This document shows, piece by piece, positions 16,052 through 25,015 of a stretch of DNA of 64,000 nucleotides. The stretch's first letter is position 1. Every line of letters starts with the position of its first letter. The notes under the pieces were generated by a model, which saw only the letters and a list, made by a program, of their open reading frames with translations, was not told the origin of the DNA and did not search any database. A program made the position numbers and the translations under genes. Source of the stretch: Streptomyces sp. GQFP (lineage in GTDB: Bacteria > Actinomycetota > Actinomycetes > Streptomycetales > Streptomycetaceae); the NCBI RefSeq assembly GCF_021545335.1, contig NZ_CP089312.1:3472001-3536000 (forward strand). Direction: 5' to 3'.

Positions 16052-16771
16052 TCAGGCGCTCACGGGGGCGGGACCGCGCAGCGCCTTCTCGTGCTGCATC
16101 CGGGTGAGCCGGAGCACGACGAGGATCGCGAGGACTGCGGCGGCGATGTCGGTGAGGTCCGAGAGCAGCATCATGGCGGCTGCGTCCTGGATCTCGCCGG
16201 CCGACTCGGCACGGTCGTACCCGGTGAACTGGTCCCGGCTGGTGAAGAGCGCGACGAGCCACAGCGTCCACCAGGTGTTGACGAGCCCGTGCGGGGCGCG
16301 GGTGCCCGCAGGACTGCTCGCGTCCCAGATGTCCAGCATGATCCGGCGCGGGAACCACAGGCTCACGAACGGCACGAACCAGCCCCAGCCGGCCCAGACG
16401 CGCTTCTTGCTGTGCCCGAACGGGTTGAACACCTCGGCGTTGACGCGTACGCGCAGGAACCAGACGAGGTAGACGACGGTCGTGGCGACGAAGGACGCCG
16501 ACCGCAGGTATCCGGCGGCGACGTAGAGCGAGTCCGCGTGGTCGGCGTCGCGCAGGTAGGCGTCGTAGTCGTCGCCGTCGTTCGCGAGGGAGCCCATCAC
16601 GTCGTACATGGTGAGGTCGGCGTAGACGGCGAAGAGGTCGACGGCGACGACCACGCCGAGCAGCACGGCGACGGCCTTGCCGAGTCCGACCGGTGAGCGG
16701 AGCCAGGCAGGGCCGTGCGGCTGGACGACAGGCCCGGTCGGCGCGGAGAACTGGCTGTGATCGTTGAACAT
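16052..16771 (-). CDS. DUF4328-family membrane protein
   Basis: 239 residues with about five transmembrane helices: AVAVLLGVVVAVDLFAVYAD, SFVATTVVYLVWFLRV, WAGWGWFVPFVSLWFP, TWWTLWLVALFTS and DIAAAVLAILVVLRL. The motifs VRVNAEVFNPFGHSKKRVWA and FVPFVSLWFPRRIMLDIWDA are those of DUF4328 proteins common in actinobacteria. ATG at 16771 has GGGGGA just upstream. Function is unknown. Confidence 0.85.
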   Translation of the reverse strand: MFNDHSQFSAPTGPVVQPHGPAWLRSPVGLGKAVAVLLGVVVAVDLFAVYADLTMYDVMGSLANDGDDYDAYLRDADHADSLYVAAGYLRSASFVATTVVYLVWFLRVRVNAEVFNPFGHSKKRVWAGWGWFVPFVSLWFPRRIMLDIWDASSPAGTRAPHGLVNTWWTLWLVALFTSRDQFTGYDRAESAGEIQDAAAMMLLSDLTDIAAAVLAILVVLRLTRMQHEKALRGPAPVSA

Positions 16772-16909
16772 GTGGATCCCCCGACAAGAAGCCGGGCGCG
16801 CCCCCTCCCCAGGGGCACGCCCGGCATACGAATATCCGTGCGACCAGTGTTCGACTGGCGTCGCTTACGCGGAACTTACGGTCCGCCCGGCCCGTCCGTC
16901 CACCCGGAT

Positions 16910-18628
16910 TCAGTCCAGCCGGTCCGCCAGCGTCCTGAACTGGTTCCAGGACAGGGACGGCTGAGCCCGGGGGTCCCACAGCTTCTGGACGGTCGCCCGG
17001 AGCGGCATGCGTATGCCATCGGCCACCTGGGCCTGCGTCTGCGAGCCGGCGAGGTCGCACCAGACGGCGAAGACCCCGCCGAGTATCTGGTCGTCGTACG
17101 TCGAGGAGACGGCCGTACTGCCGCGCAGCACGCGCGGGGTCCACTGCTTGTAGATGCGCTCGCCGGTGGGATAGACGAAGGTGTTCGGCTGCCCGAGCAC
17201 GTAGTAGAGGTACTCGTCGTTGTAGTTGACGACCTCGCGGCCCGCGCTCAGATACCCGGCCGGCTGCCGGGCGCCGATCTCCTTGCCGGTCCAGTAGGCG
17301 ACCTGGATGTCCTTGTCCGGCTGGACCGAACTCGACTGGTAGAAGCCGTCGTTCCAGGCGCGCAGGCTGGTGCGGTCGTGGGCGCGGACGGTGGCGGCGC
17401 GGTCGTTGAGCCAGCCGGTCGCGAGGTCGGAGACGCTGGCGCCGGACCCGTACTTCTCGGTGGCCGCGGCGGCGAGCTGCGGGTAGGAGGCGGCCGGGCT
17501 GGAGACCGTCAGGGCCCGGTACTCGTCGCCGCCGAGGTGCCAGGAGGCGCCGGGGAAGAGGTCGGCGTACTCGTTGAGGAGATCGTCGACGATCTTCGCG
17601 GACTCGGGCTTGGAGATGTCGATCGCGCCGTCGGCCGCCGTGCCCTGCGCGTTGGTCAGCTGGAGGTCGGGGTGGGCGGCGAGGACCGCGCCGAGGTGTC
17701 CCGGGGAGTCGATCTCGGGTACGACGGTGATGTGCCGGCTCGCGGCGAGGGCGAGGATGTCGCGGACCTCGGCCTTGGTGAGGTGCTGCGCGGAGACGAC
17801 CTCGGGGTGGCTGTCGGAGGCGATCCGGAAGCCCTGGTCGTCGGAGAAGTGCAGGCCCAGCTCGTTGAACTTGAGGTCGCCCAGTTCCCGGACGCGGTCC
17901 TTGATCCAGTCCGCCGTGAAGTGCTTGCGCGCGATGTCCAGCATCAGCCCGCGCTGCGCCTTGGCGGGCCGGTCGCGTACGACTCCCTCGGGGGCGGTGC
18001 TCCCGCCGCTGACCTCCTGCTTGAGGGTGCGGGTGCCGTAGAAGACGCCGGCCTCGGCGGGGGCAGCGACGGTGACGCGGCCGTTCGTGACGGTGAGGGT
18101 GTAGGACTCGGCGCCCTTGTTGGCCTGCCCCGGGTCCAGTTTCAGCTGGACGTCTCCGGCACGGGCGCCGGCAGTCCCGCCGTACGCCATCTTCAGCTCA
18201 CCGGCGAGCAGCTTCCCCTCGTCGGCGAGGGCACCGGCGGTGACGACCACCCGGGCGGTCGAGGCGGGGCGCCAGCCGGGACCCCGGGCGGGTATGTGCT
18301 CGCGTACGGCGGGGATGGTGCGGGGCGTCTTGGAGAGGGGGTAGACGCGGGAGGAGGCGGTCGAGGAGGGTGCGGCGGCGGAAGGGGCGCGGGCCGCGTC
18401 GGGGGCGGAGGCGGTGGCTCCGGGTACGTCCGAGGAGCGGGCCGCACCGGTCGACGCGGTGTCGCTGCCGGTGTCCGGGCCGGTGTCGCCGACCGGCCAG
18501 AGGGCGACGGTCACTCCGACAGCACCGACAGCGACGAGAACACCGGCCCCGAGAAGCAACCGGGACCCCTGTCCGTGCGTCTTCCGGTCAGGGTTCCGAT
18601 CGGGGACCCGTCGCCTCCGCCCGGTCAT
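16910..18628 (-). CDS. family 20 beta-N-acetylhexosaminidase, membrane-anchored
   Basis: 572 residues. A basic cytoplasmic start and one helix (LLLGAGVLVAVGAVGVTVAL) act as signal or anchor, followed by a Ser/Ala/Thr-rich linker to about 100. Then comes the GH20b-like N domain (about 100-225), and the catalytic TIM barrel from RGLMLDIARKHFTADWIKDR. The catalytic Asp-Glu pair is in SWHLGGDEYRAL. HITVVPEIDSPGHLGAVLAA and the Trp-rich C terminus (VWCDLAGSQTQ) are also typical. It removes terminal GlcNAc from chitin oligomers or glycans outside the cell. The next gene upstream is divergent; an inverted repeat at 18804-18825 lies in the shared region. Confidence 0.93.
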   Translation of the reverse strand: MTGRRRRVPDRNPDRKTHGQGSRLLLGAGVLVAVGAVGVTVALWPVGDTGPDTGSDTASTGAARSSDVPGATASAPDAARAPSAAAPSSTASSRVYPLSKTPRTIPAVREHIPARGPGWRPASTARVVVTAGALADEGKLLAGELKMAYGGTAGARAGDVQLKLDPGQANKGAESYTLTVTNGRVTVAAPAEAGVFYGTRTLKQEVSGGSTAPEGVVRDRPAKAQRGLMLDIARKHFTADWIKDRVRELGDLKFNELGLHFSDDQGFRIASDSHPEVVSAQHLTKAEVRDILALAASRHITVVPEIDSPGHLGAVLAAHPDLQLTNAQGTAADGAIDISKPESAKIVDDLLNEYADLFPGASWHLGGDEYRALTVSSPAASYPQLAAAATEKYGSGASVSDLATGWLNDRAATVRAHDRTSLRAWNDGFYQSSSVQPDKDIQVAYWTGKEIGARQPAGYLSAGREVVNYNDEYLYYVLGQPNTFVYPTGERIYKQWTPRVLRGSTAVSSTYDDQILGGVFAVWCDLAGSQTQAQVADGIRMPLRATVQKLWDPRAQPSLSWNQFRTLADRLD

Positions 18629-18803
18629 CGGTTCCCACCTGTCCGAGCCTCACGTATCACCCGCATGCCACGCACCTCCTCAGTCCCCTCCACCTCTGAA
18701 CCTACGACGTCACCCCACCGGGATCGTCCACGGTACGTTCCGAAACTCTCCCGTTCGGGTGAAATTCAGACACCCGAGGGACAGCTCCTGACCACTCTCG
18801 ATA

Positions 18804-18825
18804 GTGTGAGCGGTACTTCTCACAC
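18804..18825. promoter_or_regulatory. inverted repeat in divergent promoter region
   Basis: GTGTGAG (18804-18810) and CTCACAC (18819-18825) form perfect 7-bp arms with an 8-nt spacer. It lies between the hexosaminidase gene (leftward) and the OHCU-like gene (rightward). A regulator site is plausible; it does not match the DasR consensus as I know it. Confidence 0.4.
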
Positions 18826-18894
18826 GGCAACTCAGAACTCCGAGGACTCACGCTGCCCGCGCACCGTCTTCCCCACCTCACCGGCCGGCTCGCC

Positions 18895-19416
18895 ATGCCG
18901 GCCCAGACGCGCGCCGAGTCCCCCTCTCCTACGCCGACAAGCCTGGAGCGGTTCAACACCGAGCCCGCCGCGGACATCGAGCGCGCACTCCTGACCTGCC
19001 TGCGCAGCCTCCGCTGGGCCCGCCGCCTCACCGACCACCGCCCCTACCCGGACCTGGACTCCCTGCTGGCGGCAGCGGACGAGGCGGCGTACGACCTGAC
19101 CCCGGCCGACCTGTCGGAGGCCCTGGCGGCAGAGTCCCTGCCCGACCTCCCGGACGGGGTGTACGCGGCGGCGCATACGGCATTGGGGGCGGCGCATGCG
19201 GCGTACGAGAGCCGTTTCGGACACGTGTTCGTCATCTGCGTCGACAGCCCCTCCCCGGACGGGGCCCTCAACCAGGTCCTGACCGGCATCCGGTCACGTT
19301 TGACAAACGATCCGGAGGAGGAACGGGTGGTGGCGGCAGAGGAACTCCGCCGCCTGGCAAGGGAACGGTTGGTAGGCGTGCTCAGGGGCGCGGGGAACTG
19401 CGCGACCAGCCACTGA
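18895..19416 (+). CDS. OHCU decarboxylase-like protein lacking the usual catalytic His
   Basis: 173 residues resembling the OHCU decarboxylase family (PF09349, ureide branch of purine catabolism): SLERFNTEPAADIERALLTC, SLRWARRLTDHRPYPDLDSL and FGHVFVICVD, then the RLTNDPEEERVVAAEELRRL helix. The HPRIG block that carries the catalytic histidine should fall at about residues 80-84. Here the sequence is AAESLPDLP, so decarboxylase activity is doubtful. The last ten residues (RGAGNCATSH) are encoded by a dispersed Streptomyces repeat rather than by family-conserved sequence. ATG at 18895 has no good Shine-Dalgarno; an upstream CTG behind GAGGA is possible. Confidence 0.6.
   Translation: MPAQTRAESPSPTPTSLERFNTEPAADIERALLTCLRSLRWARRLTDHRPYPDLDSLLAAADEAAYDLTPADLSEALAAESLPDLPDGVYAAAHTALGAAHAAYESRFGHVFVICVDSPSPDGALNQVLTGIRSRLTNDPEEERVVAAEELRRLARERLVGVLRGAGNCATSH
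19384..19403 (-). repeat. dispersed GCGCAGTTCCCCGCGCCCCT element
   Basis: Read on the minus strand this is exactly GCGCAGTTCCCCGCGCCCCT, the core of the tandem repeat at 35774-35974. It supplies the last codons and stop of the OHCU-like gene. Confidence 0.8.
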
Positions 19417-19615
19417 CGGCCCGCACCCGGCACACACACCGCACCCCCTCCCCCAGTAGCCCGTAAGAAGCCTGTTTGATCACATCAGTAGGCCCGCTGT
19501 AAGCGTTCCGACAAGTCGTCGCTACGATGGCCGGGGCCGGTGGACCGTACCCGGCCGGGCCCGTCCGACACACCGAGCCGGCGCGGCCCCAATCCCCGCT
19601 CCCGGAGGGTTTTCC

Positions 19616-19996
19616 GTGCCGGCTGGAACGCTGTACCGCGGCCGGGAAGGAATGTGGTCCTGGGTGGCTCATCGAGTCACCGGCGTCCTCATCTTCTTCT
19701 TCCTGTTCGTACACGTCCTGGACACCGCTCTCGTCCGTGTCTCCCCCGAGGCCTACGACAAGGTCGTGGCCACGTACAAGACGCCGATCGTCGCCGTGCT
19801 GGAGTACGGCCTCGTCGCCGCAATCCTCTTCCACGCGCTCAACGGTCTCCGCGTCATCGCCGTCGACTTCTGGTCGAAGGGCCCGCGCTACCAGAAGCAG
19901 ATGCTATGGACCGTCGTCGGCCTGTGGGTCGTGCTGATGATCGGGGCGATCTACCCCGTCCTCGGCCACGCCGCTCGTGAACTGTTCGGGAGCTGA
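19616..19996 (+). CDS. sdhC: succinate dehydrogenase cytochrome b556 subunit
   Basis: 126 residues, three transmembrane helices, first gene of sdhCDAB. Typical SdhC words: LYRGREGMWSWVAHRVTGVL (quinone-site Ser and Arg), FVHVLDTALV, and AAILFHALNGLRVIAVDFW, where the His is a heme ligand. GTG at 19616 is preceded by GGAGGG. Together with SdhD it anchors the SdhAB catalytic arm to the cytoplasmic membrane and passes electrons to menaquinone. The 199-bp upstream region holds the operon promoter. Confidence 0.95.
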   Translation: MPAGTLYRGREGMWSWVAHRVTGVLIFFFLFVHVLDTALVRVSPEAYDKVVATYKTPIVAVLEYGLVAAILFHALNGLRVIAVDFWSKGPRYQKQMLWTVVGLWVVLMIGAIYPVLGHAARELFGS

Positions 19997-20001
19997 CGCA
20001 C

Positions 20002-20493
20002 ATGGCGACGACTGAATCCACCGCCTCGGGCATCGGCCCCGTCGAGGGCGCGGGCGCGTTCTCCGGCTACGGCGTCGACAACCCGGCGCCCCTGATCGAG
20101 GCCCCGCGCAAGCGTACGAAGAAGACCCCCAAGTCCACCCGGGGCAACTTCGAGATGTACGGCTGGCTGTTCATGCGGCTGTCCGGCATCGTCCTGGTCG
20201 TGCTGGTCCTGGGCCACCTCCTGATCCAGCTGGTGCTGGACGGCGGTGTCTCCAAGATCGGCTTCGCCTTCGTGGCCGGCCGCTGGGCCTCCCCGTTCTG
20301 GCAGGTCTGGGACCTGCTGATGCTGTGGCTGGCGATGCTGCACGGCGCCAACGGCCTGCGCACCGTCATCAACGACTACGCGGAGCGCGCGAACACCCGG
20401 CTGTGGCTCAAGGGCCTGCTCTACACCGCCACGGTGTTCACGATCCTGCTGGGCACGCTGGTGATCTTCACCTTCGACCCGAACATCCGCTAG
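20002..20493 (+). CDS. sdhD: succinate dehydrogenase hydrophobic membrane anchor subunit
   Basis: 163 residues. An N-terminal soluble stretch of about 45 residues ends in KRTKKTPKSTRGNFEMYGWL. It is followed by three helices: LFMRLSGIVLVVLVLGHLLI with a likely heme-ligand His, VWDLLMLWLAMLHGANGLRT, and TVFTILLGTLVIFTFD. It starts 5 bp after the sdhC stop. Normal length for actinobacterial SdhD. Confidence 0.95.
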   Translation: MATTESTASGIGPVEGAGAFSGYGVDNPAPLIEAPRKRTKKTPKSTRGNFEMYGWLFMRLSGIVLVVLVLGHLLIQLVLDGGVSKIGFAFVAGRWASPFWQVWDLLMLWLAMLHGANGLRTVINDYAERANTRLWLKGLLYTATVFTILLGTLVIFTFDPNIR

Positions 20494-20549
20494 AAGTCTG
20501 ATGGCCACGGTGCTGAGGACTGAGGGACTGAGGGACTGAGGAATTCCTG

Positions 20550-22304
20550 ATGAAGATCCACAAATACGACACCGTCATCGTCGGCGCGGGCGGCGCCGGT
20601 ATGCGCGCCGCGATCGAGTCGACGAAGCGCAGCCGTACCGCCGTACTGACGAAGCTCTACCCGACCCGCTCCCACACGGGCGCCGCGCAGGGCGGTATGG
20701 CCGCCGCGCTCGCCAACGTGGAGGAGGACAACTGGGAGTGGCACACCTTCGACACGATCAAGGGCGGTGACTACCTGGTCGACCAGGACGCCGCCGAGAT
20801 CCTGGCGAAGGAGGCCATCGACTCGGTCCTCGACCTGGAGAAGATGGGCCTGCCGTTCAACCGGACGCCCGACGGGACGATCGACCAGCGGCGATTTGGT
20901 GGCCACTCCCGTAACCACGGTGAAGCGCCCGTCCGCCGTTCCTGCTACGCGGCCGACCGTACCGGTCACATGATCCTCCAGACGCTGTACCAGAACTGTG
21001 TGAAGGAGGGCGTGGAGTTCTTCAACGAGTTCTACGTCCTCGACCAGCTGATCGTCGAGGTCGACGGCGTGAAGCGGTCGGCCGGCGTCATCGCGTACGA
21101 GCTGGCGACCGGCGAGATCCACGTCTTCCAGGCGAAGGCCGTGATCTACGCGTCCGGCGGCTGCGGCAAGTTCTTCAAGGTGACGTCGAACGCGCACACG
21201 CTGACGGGCGACGGCCAGGCGGCCGTGTACCGGCGCGGGCTGCCGCTGGAGGACATGGAGTTCTTCCAGTTCCACCCGACCGGCATCTGGCGCATGGGCA
21301 TCCTGCTGACGGAGGGCGCCCGTGGTGAGGGCGGCATCCTCCGCAACAAGGACGGCGAGCGCTTCATGGAGAAGTACGCGCCGGTGATGAAGGACCTGGC
21401 CTCGCGTGACGTCGTCTCGCGGTCCATCTACACGGAGATCCGTGAGGGCCGTGGCTGCGGTCCCGAGGGCGACCACGTCTACCTCGACCTGACCCACCTC
21501 CCGCCGGAGCAGCTGGACGCCAAGCTCCCGGACATCACGGAGTTCGCGCGGACGTACCTCGGTATCGAGCCGTACACGGACCCGATCCCGATCCAGCCCA
21601 CCGCGCACTACGCGATGGGCGGCATCCCGACGAACGTCGAGGGTGAGGTGCTGTCCGACAACACGACGGTCGTCCCGGGCCTGTACGCGGCCGGCGAGGT
21701 CGCCTGTGTGTCGGTGCACGGCGCCAACCGCCTGGGCACGAACAGTCTCCTGGACATCAACGTGTTCGGGAAGCGGGCCGGGATCGCGGCGGCGGAGTAC
21801 AGCCAGAAGGCCGACTTCGTCGAACTCCCCGAGAACCCGGCGGAGTTGGTGATCTCCCAGGTGGAGCACCTGCGCGACTCCACGGGCACGGAGCGGGTCG
21901 CCGCGCTGCGCCTGGAACTGCAGGAGACCATGGACGCGAACGTCATGGTGTTCCGTACCGAGCAGACGATCAAGACGGCGGTGGAGAAGATCGCGGAACT
22001 CCGCGAGCGCTACCGGAACGTGTCGATCCAGGACAAGGGCAAGCGGTTCAACACGGACCTGCTGGAGGCCATCGAGCTGGGCAACCTGCTCGACCTGGCC
22101 GAGGTCATGGCGGTGTCGGCCCTGGCCCGCAAGGAGTCGCGCGGCGGTCACTACCGCGAGGACTACCCGAACCGCGACGACGTCAACTTCATGCGCCACA
22201 CCATGGCGTACCGCGAAGTCGGCGACAACGGCACCGAGTCCATCCGTCTCGACTACAAGCCGGTCGTCCAGACCCGCTACCAGCCGATGGAGCGTAAGTA
22301 CTGA
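20550..22304 (+). CDS. sdhA: succinate dehydrogenase flavoprotein subunit
   Basis: 584 residues, the FAD-binding catalytic subunit of complex II in the TCA cycle. N-terminal [20 protein letters not shown] binds [19 protein letters not shown] carries the His that binds FAD covalently. Active-site stretches are [20 protein letters not shown] and [17 protein letters not shown], and the end is HRLY-type ([12 protein letters not shown]). The short sdhD-sdhA spacer contains three head-to-tail GACTGAG copies before ATG. The stop overlaps the sdhB start (TGATG). Confidence 0.97.
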   Translation: MKIHKYDTVIVGAGGAGMRAAIESTKRSRTAVLTKLYPTRSHTGAAQGGMAAALANVEEDNWEWHTFDTIKGGDYLVDQDAAEILAKEAIDSVLDLEKMGLPFNRTPDGTIDQRRFGGHSRNHGEAPVRRSCYAADRTGHMILQTLYQNCVKEGVEFFNEFYVLDQLIVEVDGVKRSAGVIAYELATGEIHVFQAKAVIYASGGCGKFFKVTSNAHTLTGDGQAAVYRRGLPLEDMEFFQFHPTGIWRMGILLTEGARGEGGILRNKDGERFMEKYAPVMKDLASRDVVSRSIYTEIREGRGCGPEGDHVYLDLTHLPPEQLDAKLPDITEFARTYLGIEPYTDPIPIQPTAHYAMGGIPTNVEGEVLSDNTTVVPGLYAAGEVACVSVHGANRLGTNSLLDINVFGKRAGIAAAEYSQKADFVELPENPAELVISQVEHLRDSTGTERVAALRLELQETMDANVMVFRTEQTIKTAVEKIAELRERYRNVSIQDKGKRFNTDLLEAIELGNLLDLAEVMAVSALARKESRGGHYREDYPNRDDVNFMRHTMAYREVGDNGTESIRLDYKPVVQTRYQPMERKY

Positions 22305-23083
22305 TGGCAACCCCTGTTCTGGACAAGGCGGACGCGGCCGGCGAGCCCGAGCCCGGCTTCGCCGACTCCCCGTACATCACGGCAACCTTCCGCATCCGCC
22401 GCTTCAACCCGGAGCTGGCGGCCGAGGCGGTCTGGGAAGACTTCCAGCTGGAGATCGACCCGAAGGAACGCGTCCTCGACGCCCTCCACAAGATCAAGTG
22501 GGACCAGGACGGTTCGCTGACGTTCCGTCGCTCCTGCGCGCACGGCATCTGCGGCTCGGACGCCATGCGGATCAACGGCAAGAACCGTCTTGCCTGCAAG
22601 ACCCTGATCAAGGACATCAACCCCGGCAAGCCGATCACGGTCGAGCCCATAAAGGGCCTGACGGTCCTGAAGGACCTCGTCGTCGACATGGAGCCGTTCT
22701 TCCAGGCGTACCGCGACGTGATGCCCTTCCTGATCACGAAGGACACCAACGAGCCGACGCGCGAGCGCTTCCAGACGGCGGAGGACCGCGAGCGGTTCGA
22801 CGACACGACCAAGTGCATCCTGTGCGCGGCGTGCACGTCGTCGTGCCCGGTGTTCTGGAACGACGGCCAGTACTTCGGCCCGGCGGCGATCGTCAACGCG
22901 CACCGCTTCATCTTCGACTCGCGTGACGAGGCGGGTGAGCAGCGGCTGGAGATCTTGAACGACCGGGACGGTGTCTGGCGCTGCCGGACGACGTTCAACT
23001 GCACGGACGCGTGCCCGCGCGGCATCGAGGTCACGAAGGCGATCCAGGAAGTGAAGAGGGCGCTGATCACGCGCCGCTTCTGA
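22304..23083 (+). CDS. sdhB: succinate dehydrogenase iron-sulfur subunit
   Basis: 259 residues carrying the three clusters: [2Fe-2S] ligands in SCAHGICGSDAMRINGKNRL then AC; [4Fe-4S] in CILCAACTSSCPVFW; and [3Fe-4S] in CRTTFNCTDACPRGI plus the preceding Cys. It relays electrons from SdhA to the quinone site. Last gene of the operon, translationally coupled to sdhA. Confidence 0.97.
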   Translation: MATPVLDKADAAGEPEPGFADSPYITATFRIRRFNPELAAEAVWEDFQLEIDPKERVLDALHKIKWDQDGSLTFRRSCAHGICGSDAMRINGKNRLACKTLIKDINPGKPITVEPIKGLTVLKDLVVDMEPFFQAYRDVMPFLITKDTNEPTRERFQTAEDRERFDDTTKCILCAACTSSCPVFWNDGQYFGPAAIVNAHRFIFDSRDEAGEQRLEILNDRDGVWRCRTTFNCTDACPRGIEVTKAIQEVKRALITRRF

Positions 23084-23158
23084 GTCCAGTCCGGTTCCGC
23101 TACTGCGGTCAGGGCCCCGTTTCCCGGTTACGCGCCGGGGCGGGGCCCTGTGCGTATG

Positions 23159-23821
23159 TCAGGCGTCTGGTGTGCTCCTACCCGCGTCGTTCCCGTCGGC
23201 TGTTCCCTGGGCTTCCGCATCGGCCGCGACGATGAACGCCGATGTGTCGAGTTCGAAGTCGAACGGGGCGGGGATACGTACCGGCCGCCCGAAGGGCACA
23301 CTGGTCCGCGACCGGTACCCCTTCGGAGAGGGATCCCAGAAGACGTTGATTTCCTGCATCTTCATGTCGAGCAGGAGATACACGGGCACGATCCGCCCGT
23401 AGGTGTCCAGCCTGTCGAGCCAGTCGACATCTTTGGTGGAGTCGGAGGTCAGCTCGGCGGCAAGGGAGAGAGCGGTTCCATCGGCGTGGCGGCCTTCGTC
23501 GTCAAAGGCGGCTTCGTCGGCGACGTGGAGGTCGGGCCCGAAGCCGCGCTCGGATCCAGGGAACCTGAAGAGAAAGGGCGCTACGTCGACGTCGTGCCCC
23601 TCCGGGGCGTGAGGCTCCAGTTGCAGCCGCAGAGCCTTCATCACCCTCTTGTAGCGCAGCTTCGACCACGGCGACACGACGATCTTCCCCCGGATGAGTT
23701 CGGCCTTGTAGCCGGCAGGTGTGTCCATCTCCTCGACAATCCGGAGCATGTCCTCGAAGGACCCGGTCGCAGGGGCCTCTACGTCGTCTATGGCTGTCGG
23801 ACGCTCGGTCATGATGGTCAC
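23159..23821 (-). CDS. Uma2-family (DUF820) putative endonuclease
   Basis: 220 residues. Uma2 core: YKAELIRGKIVVSPWSKLRY, FGPDLHVADEAAF (catalytic Asp), AAELTSDSTKDVDWLDRLDT and YGRIVPVYLLLD. GTG at 23821 lies six bases after GGAGG; ATG at 23812 is possible. The Glu of the third motif is within AELTS as in other members, but Lys follows several residues later (STK). It is convergent with sdhB with a 75-bp gap. Role unknown. Confidence 0.87.
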   Translation of the reverse strand: MTIMTERPTAIDDVEAPATGSFEDMLRIVEEMDTPAGYKAELIRGKIVVSPWSKLRYKRVMKALRLQLEPHAPEGHDVDVAPFLFRFPGSERGFGPDLHVADEAAFDDEGRHADGTALSLAAELTSDSTKDVDWLDRLDTYGRIVPVYLLLDMKMQEINVFWDPSPKGYRSRTSVPFGRPVRIPAPFDFELDTSAFIVAADAEAQGTADGNDAGRSTPDA

Positions 23822-24082
23822 CACGGTCCTCCACTGGTTACAGAGCGTGTCGCGCCTTCCACCGTAGCGCCGGGCTGTATCGCCCGCCGCCCTGTGCTCG
23901 ATCCAGCCGAGGCGGATGGAGACCGCCAGGAGCTCGTCGGGCTGGGACCGGCAGCGAAGCCGTCCTCTTGGTCTTCGACGCCGAGGACCTGAAAGCGATC
24001 GCCACGGGAACCCAGCCCCCAGAGAGCCCGTTTCCTCCGGTTTCACTGTCACCCGAAGAACATCCGAGCTGCTGTGGATGTC

Positions 24083-24565
24083 ATGACTGAGGCCTACGAG
24101 GACGTGCCCTTCAGCGAACTGCTCCACCACCCGGCTGCGACCACGCGGAGGCCAGACGCCGTCCGCGCACTGCTGCTGCGACGGCGCGACGCGGGGGACC
24201 TCGCACTGATGCGGGTCGACCAGATGGAGCGGGATGCCTCAGTCGTGGACTTCACTTCACGTCCGCTCGCCGGACTGGTCCGCACCGAGAACATCGAGGC
24301 TCTGCGCCAAGCCCTTCCCGAAGCCCTGCCGTGGAGCACGTTCCTGCCTGCCGAGGACGTTGACACGCTCCTCGCGGAGCTGGTGGACACGGCACGCGGC
24401 GCGGTGGCCCTGGACAACCTCGCCCCCATCGCACTCCTGCTGACCCAGTGGCGTCACAGCGCCGGGATCTACGCGTATCCCGCTCCGCTGGCCATACTCA
24501 CCCGCCTCACCCACGAACCGGAAGAAGACCTCGGCCTCTCACCTTTGCCCCAGGGGAACGAGTAA
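24083..24565 (+). CDS. Phd-like (prevent-host-death type) protein without adjacent toxin
   Basis: 160 residues. The first 60 (EDVPFSELLHHPAATTRRPD ... LALMRVDQMERDA) have the small N-terminal layout of Phd/YefM-like antitoxins as annotated in Streptomyces. The C-terminal part (LPEALPWSTFLPAEDVDTLL, then NLAPIALLLTQWRHSAGIYA) is a longer helical extension. Such genes usually precede a RelE-like toxin; here nothing toxin-like follows in the next 450 bp. A short reading frame just upstream (about 23960-24090, AVLLVFDAEDLKAIATG) may be debris of another gene. ATG at 24083 is favoured over GTG 24074. Antitoxin function is inference. Confidence 0.6.
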   Translation: MTEAYEDVPFSELLHHPAATTRRPDAVRALLLRRRDAGDLALMRVDQMERDASVVDFTSRPLAGLVRTENIEALRQALPEALPWSTFLPAEDVDTLLAELVDTARGAVALDNLAPIALLLTQWRHSAGIYAYPAPLAILTRLTHEPEEDLGLSPLPQGNE

Positions 24566-24643
24566 GCCTCAAGCGCGGAGACCGAGCCGCTCCCCCGCAC
24601 CCGGCACCGTCGTAGTGAGGTGGACTTTCCGGGCCCAGGACGG

Positions 24644-24844
24644 TCAAAGCGTTCGCCACGACCGCAGCCGCTCGGCGACGCCGTACGAGTCCAGACCCAG
24701 AGCGCGAATGTCGTTGATCAGGTCGCGCCACAGCTCGAACTTCGTTTCCAGACGCTCGCCAGAGGCCTCCAAGTAGGCGACTGCGACGCCGTACCCGAAG
24801 AGTTCGTTGCGAGCGGGAAGCGGGCGCAGGAGCGGGAACGTGCT
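24644..24844 (-). pseudogene. C-terminal fragment of an unidentified protein
   Basis: On the minus strand a coherent stretch reads RNELFGYGVAVAYLEASGER, LETKFELWRDLINDIRALGL and DSYGVAERLRSWRTL before a TGA at 24646-24644. Composition and codon use look coding, but no start codon with a ribosome site is found upstream before the terminator at 24942-24976. It may be the 3' end of a lost gene. The rest of 24566-25015 contains only this fragment and the terminator hairpin. Confidence 0.35.
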
Positions 24845-24941
24845 GCTTCGGGCGGCGGGGGCCAGTGGTGTGACGGTGGGGGCTGCGAGTGAGGTGGGGG
24901 TTCGGGCGGAGTTTCCGCAGTAGGGGGACGGCCGGAAGCCG

Positions 24942-24976
24942 AGGGCCCCGTTTTCCTTCCGAGGAAGCGGGGCCCT
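24942..24976. terminator. strong hairpin downstream of the DUF4132 gene
   Basis: AGGGCCCCG (24942-24950) pairs with CGGGGCCCT (24968-24976). The loop contains a further TTCCT/AGGAA pairing. It lies 40 bp past the DUF4132 stop. Confidence 0.75.
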
Positions 24977-25015
24977 TCGGTGTCGGCCGGCGTCTGCCGA
25001 GAGCCTGGGCCCCGC

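Noticed and set aside
18804..18825. DasR site controlling the hexosaminidase
   Set aside because: The palindrome GTGTGAG...CTCACAC does not resemble the DasR consensus (TGGTCTAGACCA-like); only an unspecified inverted repeat can be claimed.
20490..22310. A 606-codon minus-strand open frame across sdhA
   Set aside because: sdhA on the plus strand is unmistakable. The opposite frame is a GC-skew artefact of high-GC coding DNA.
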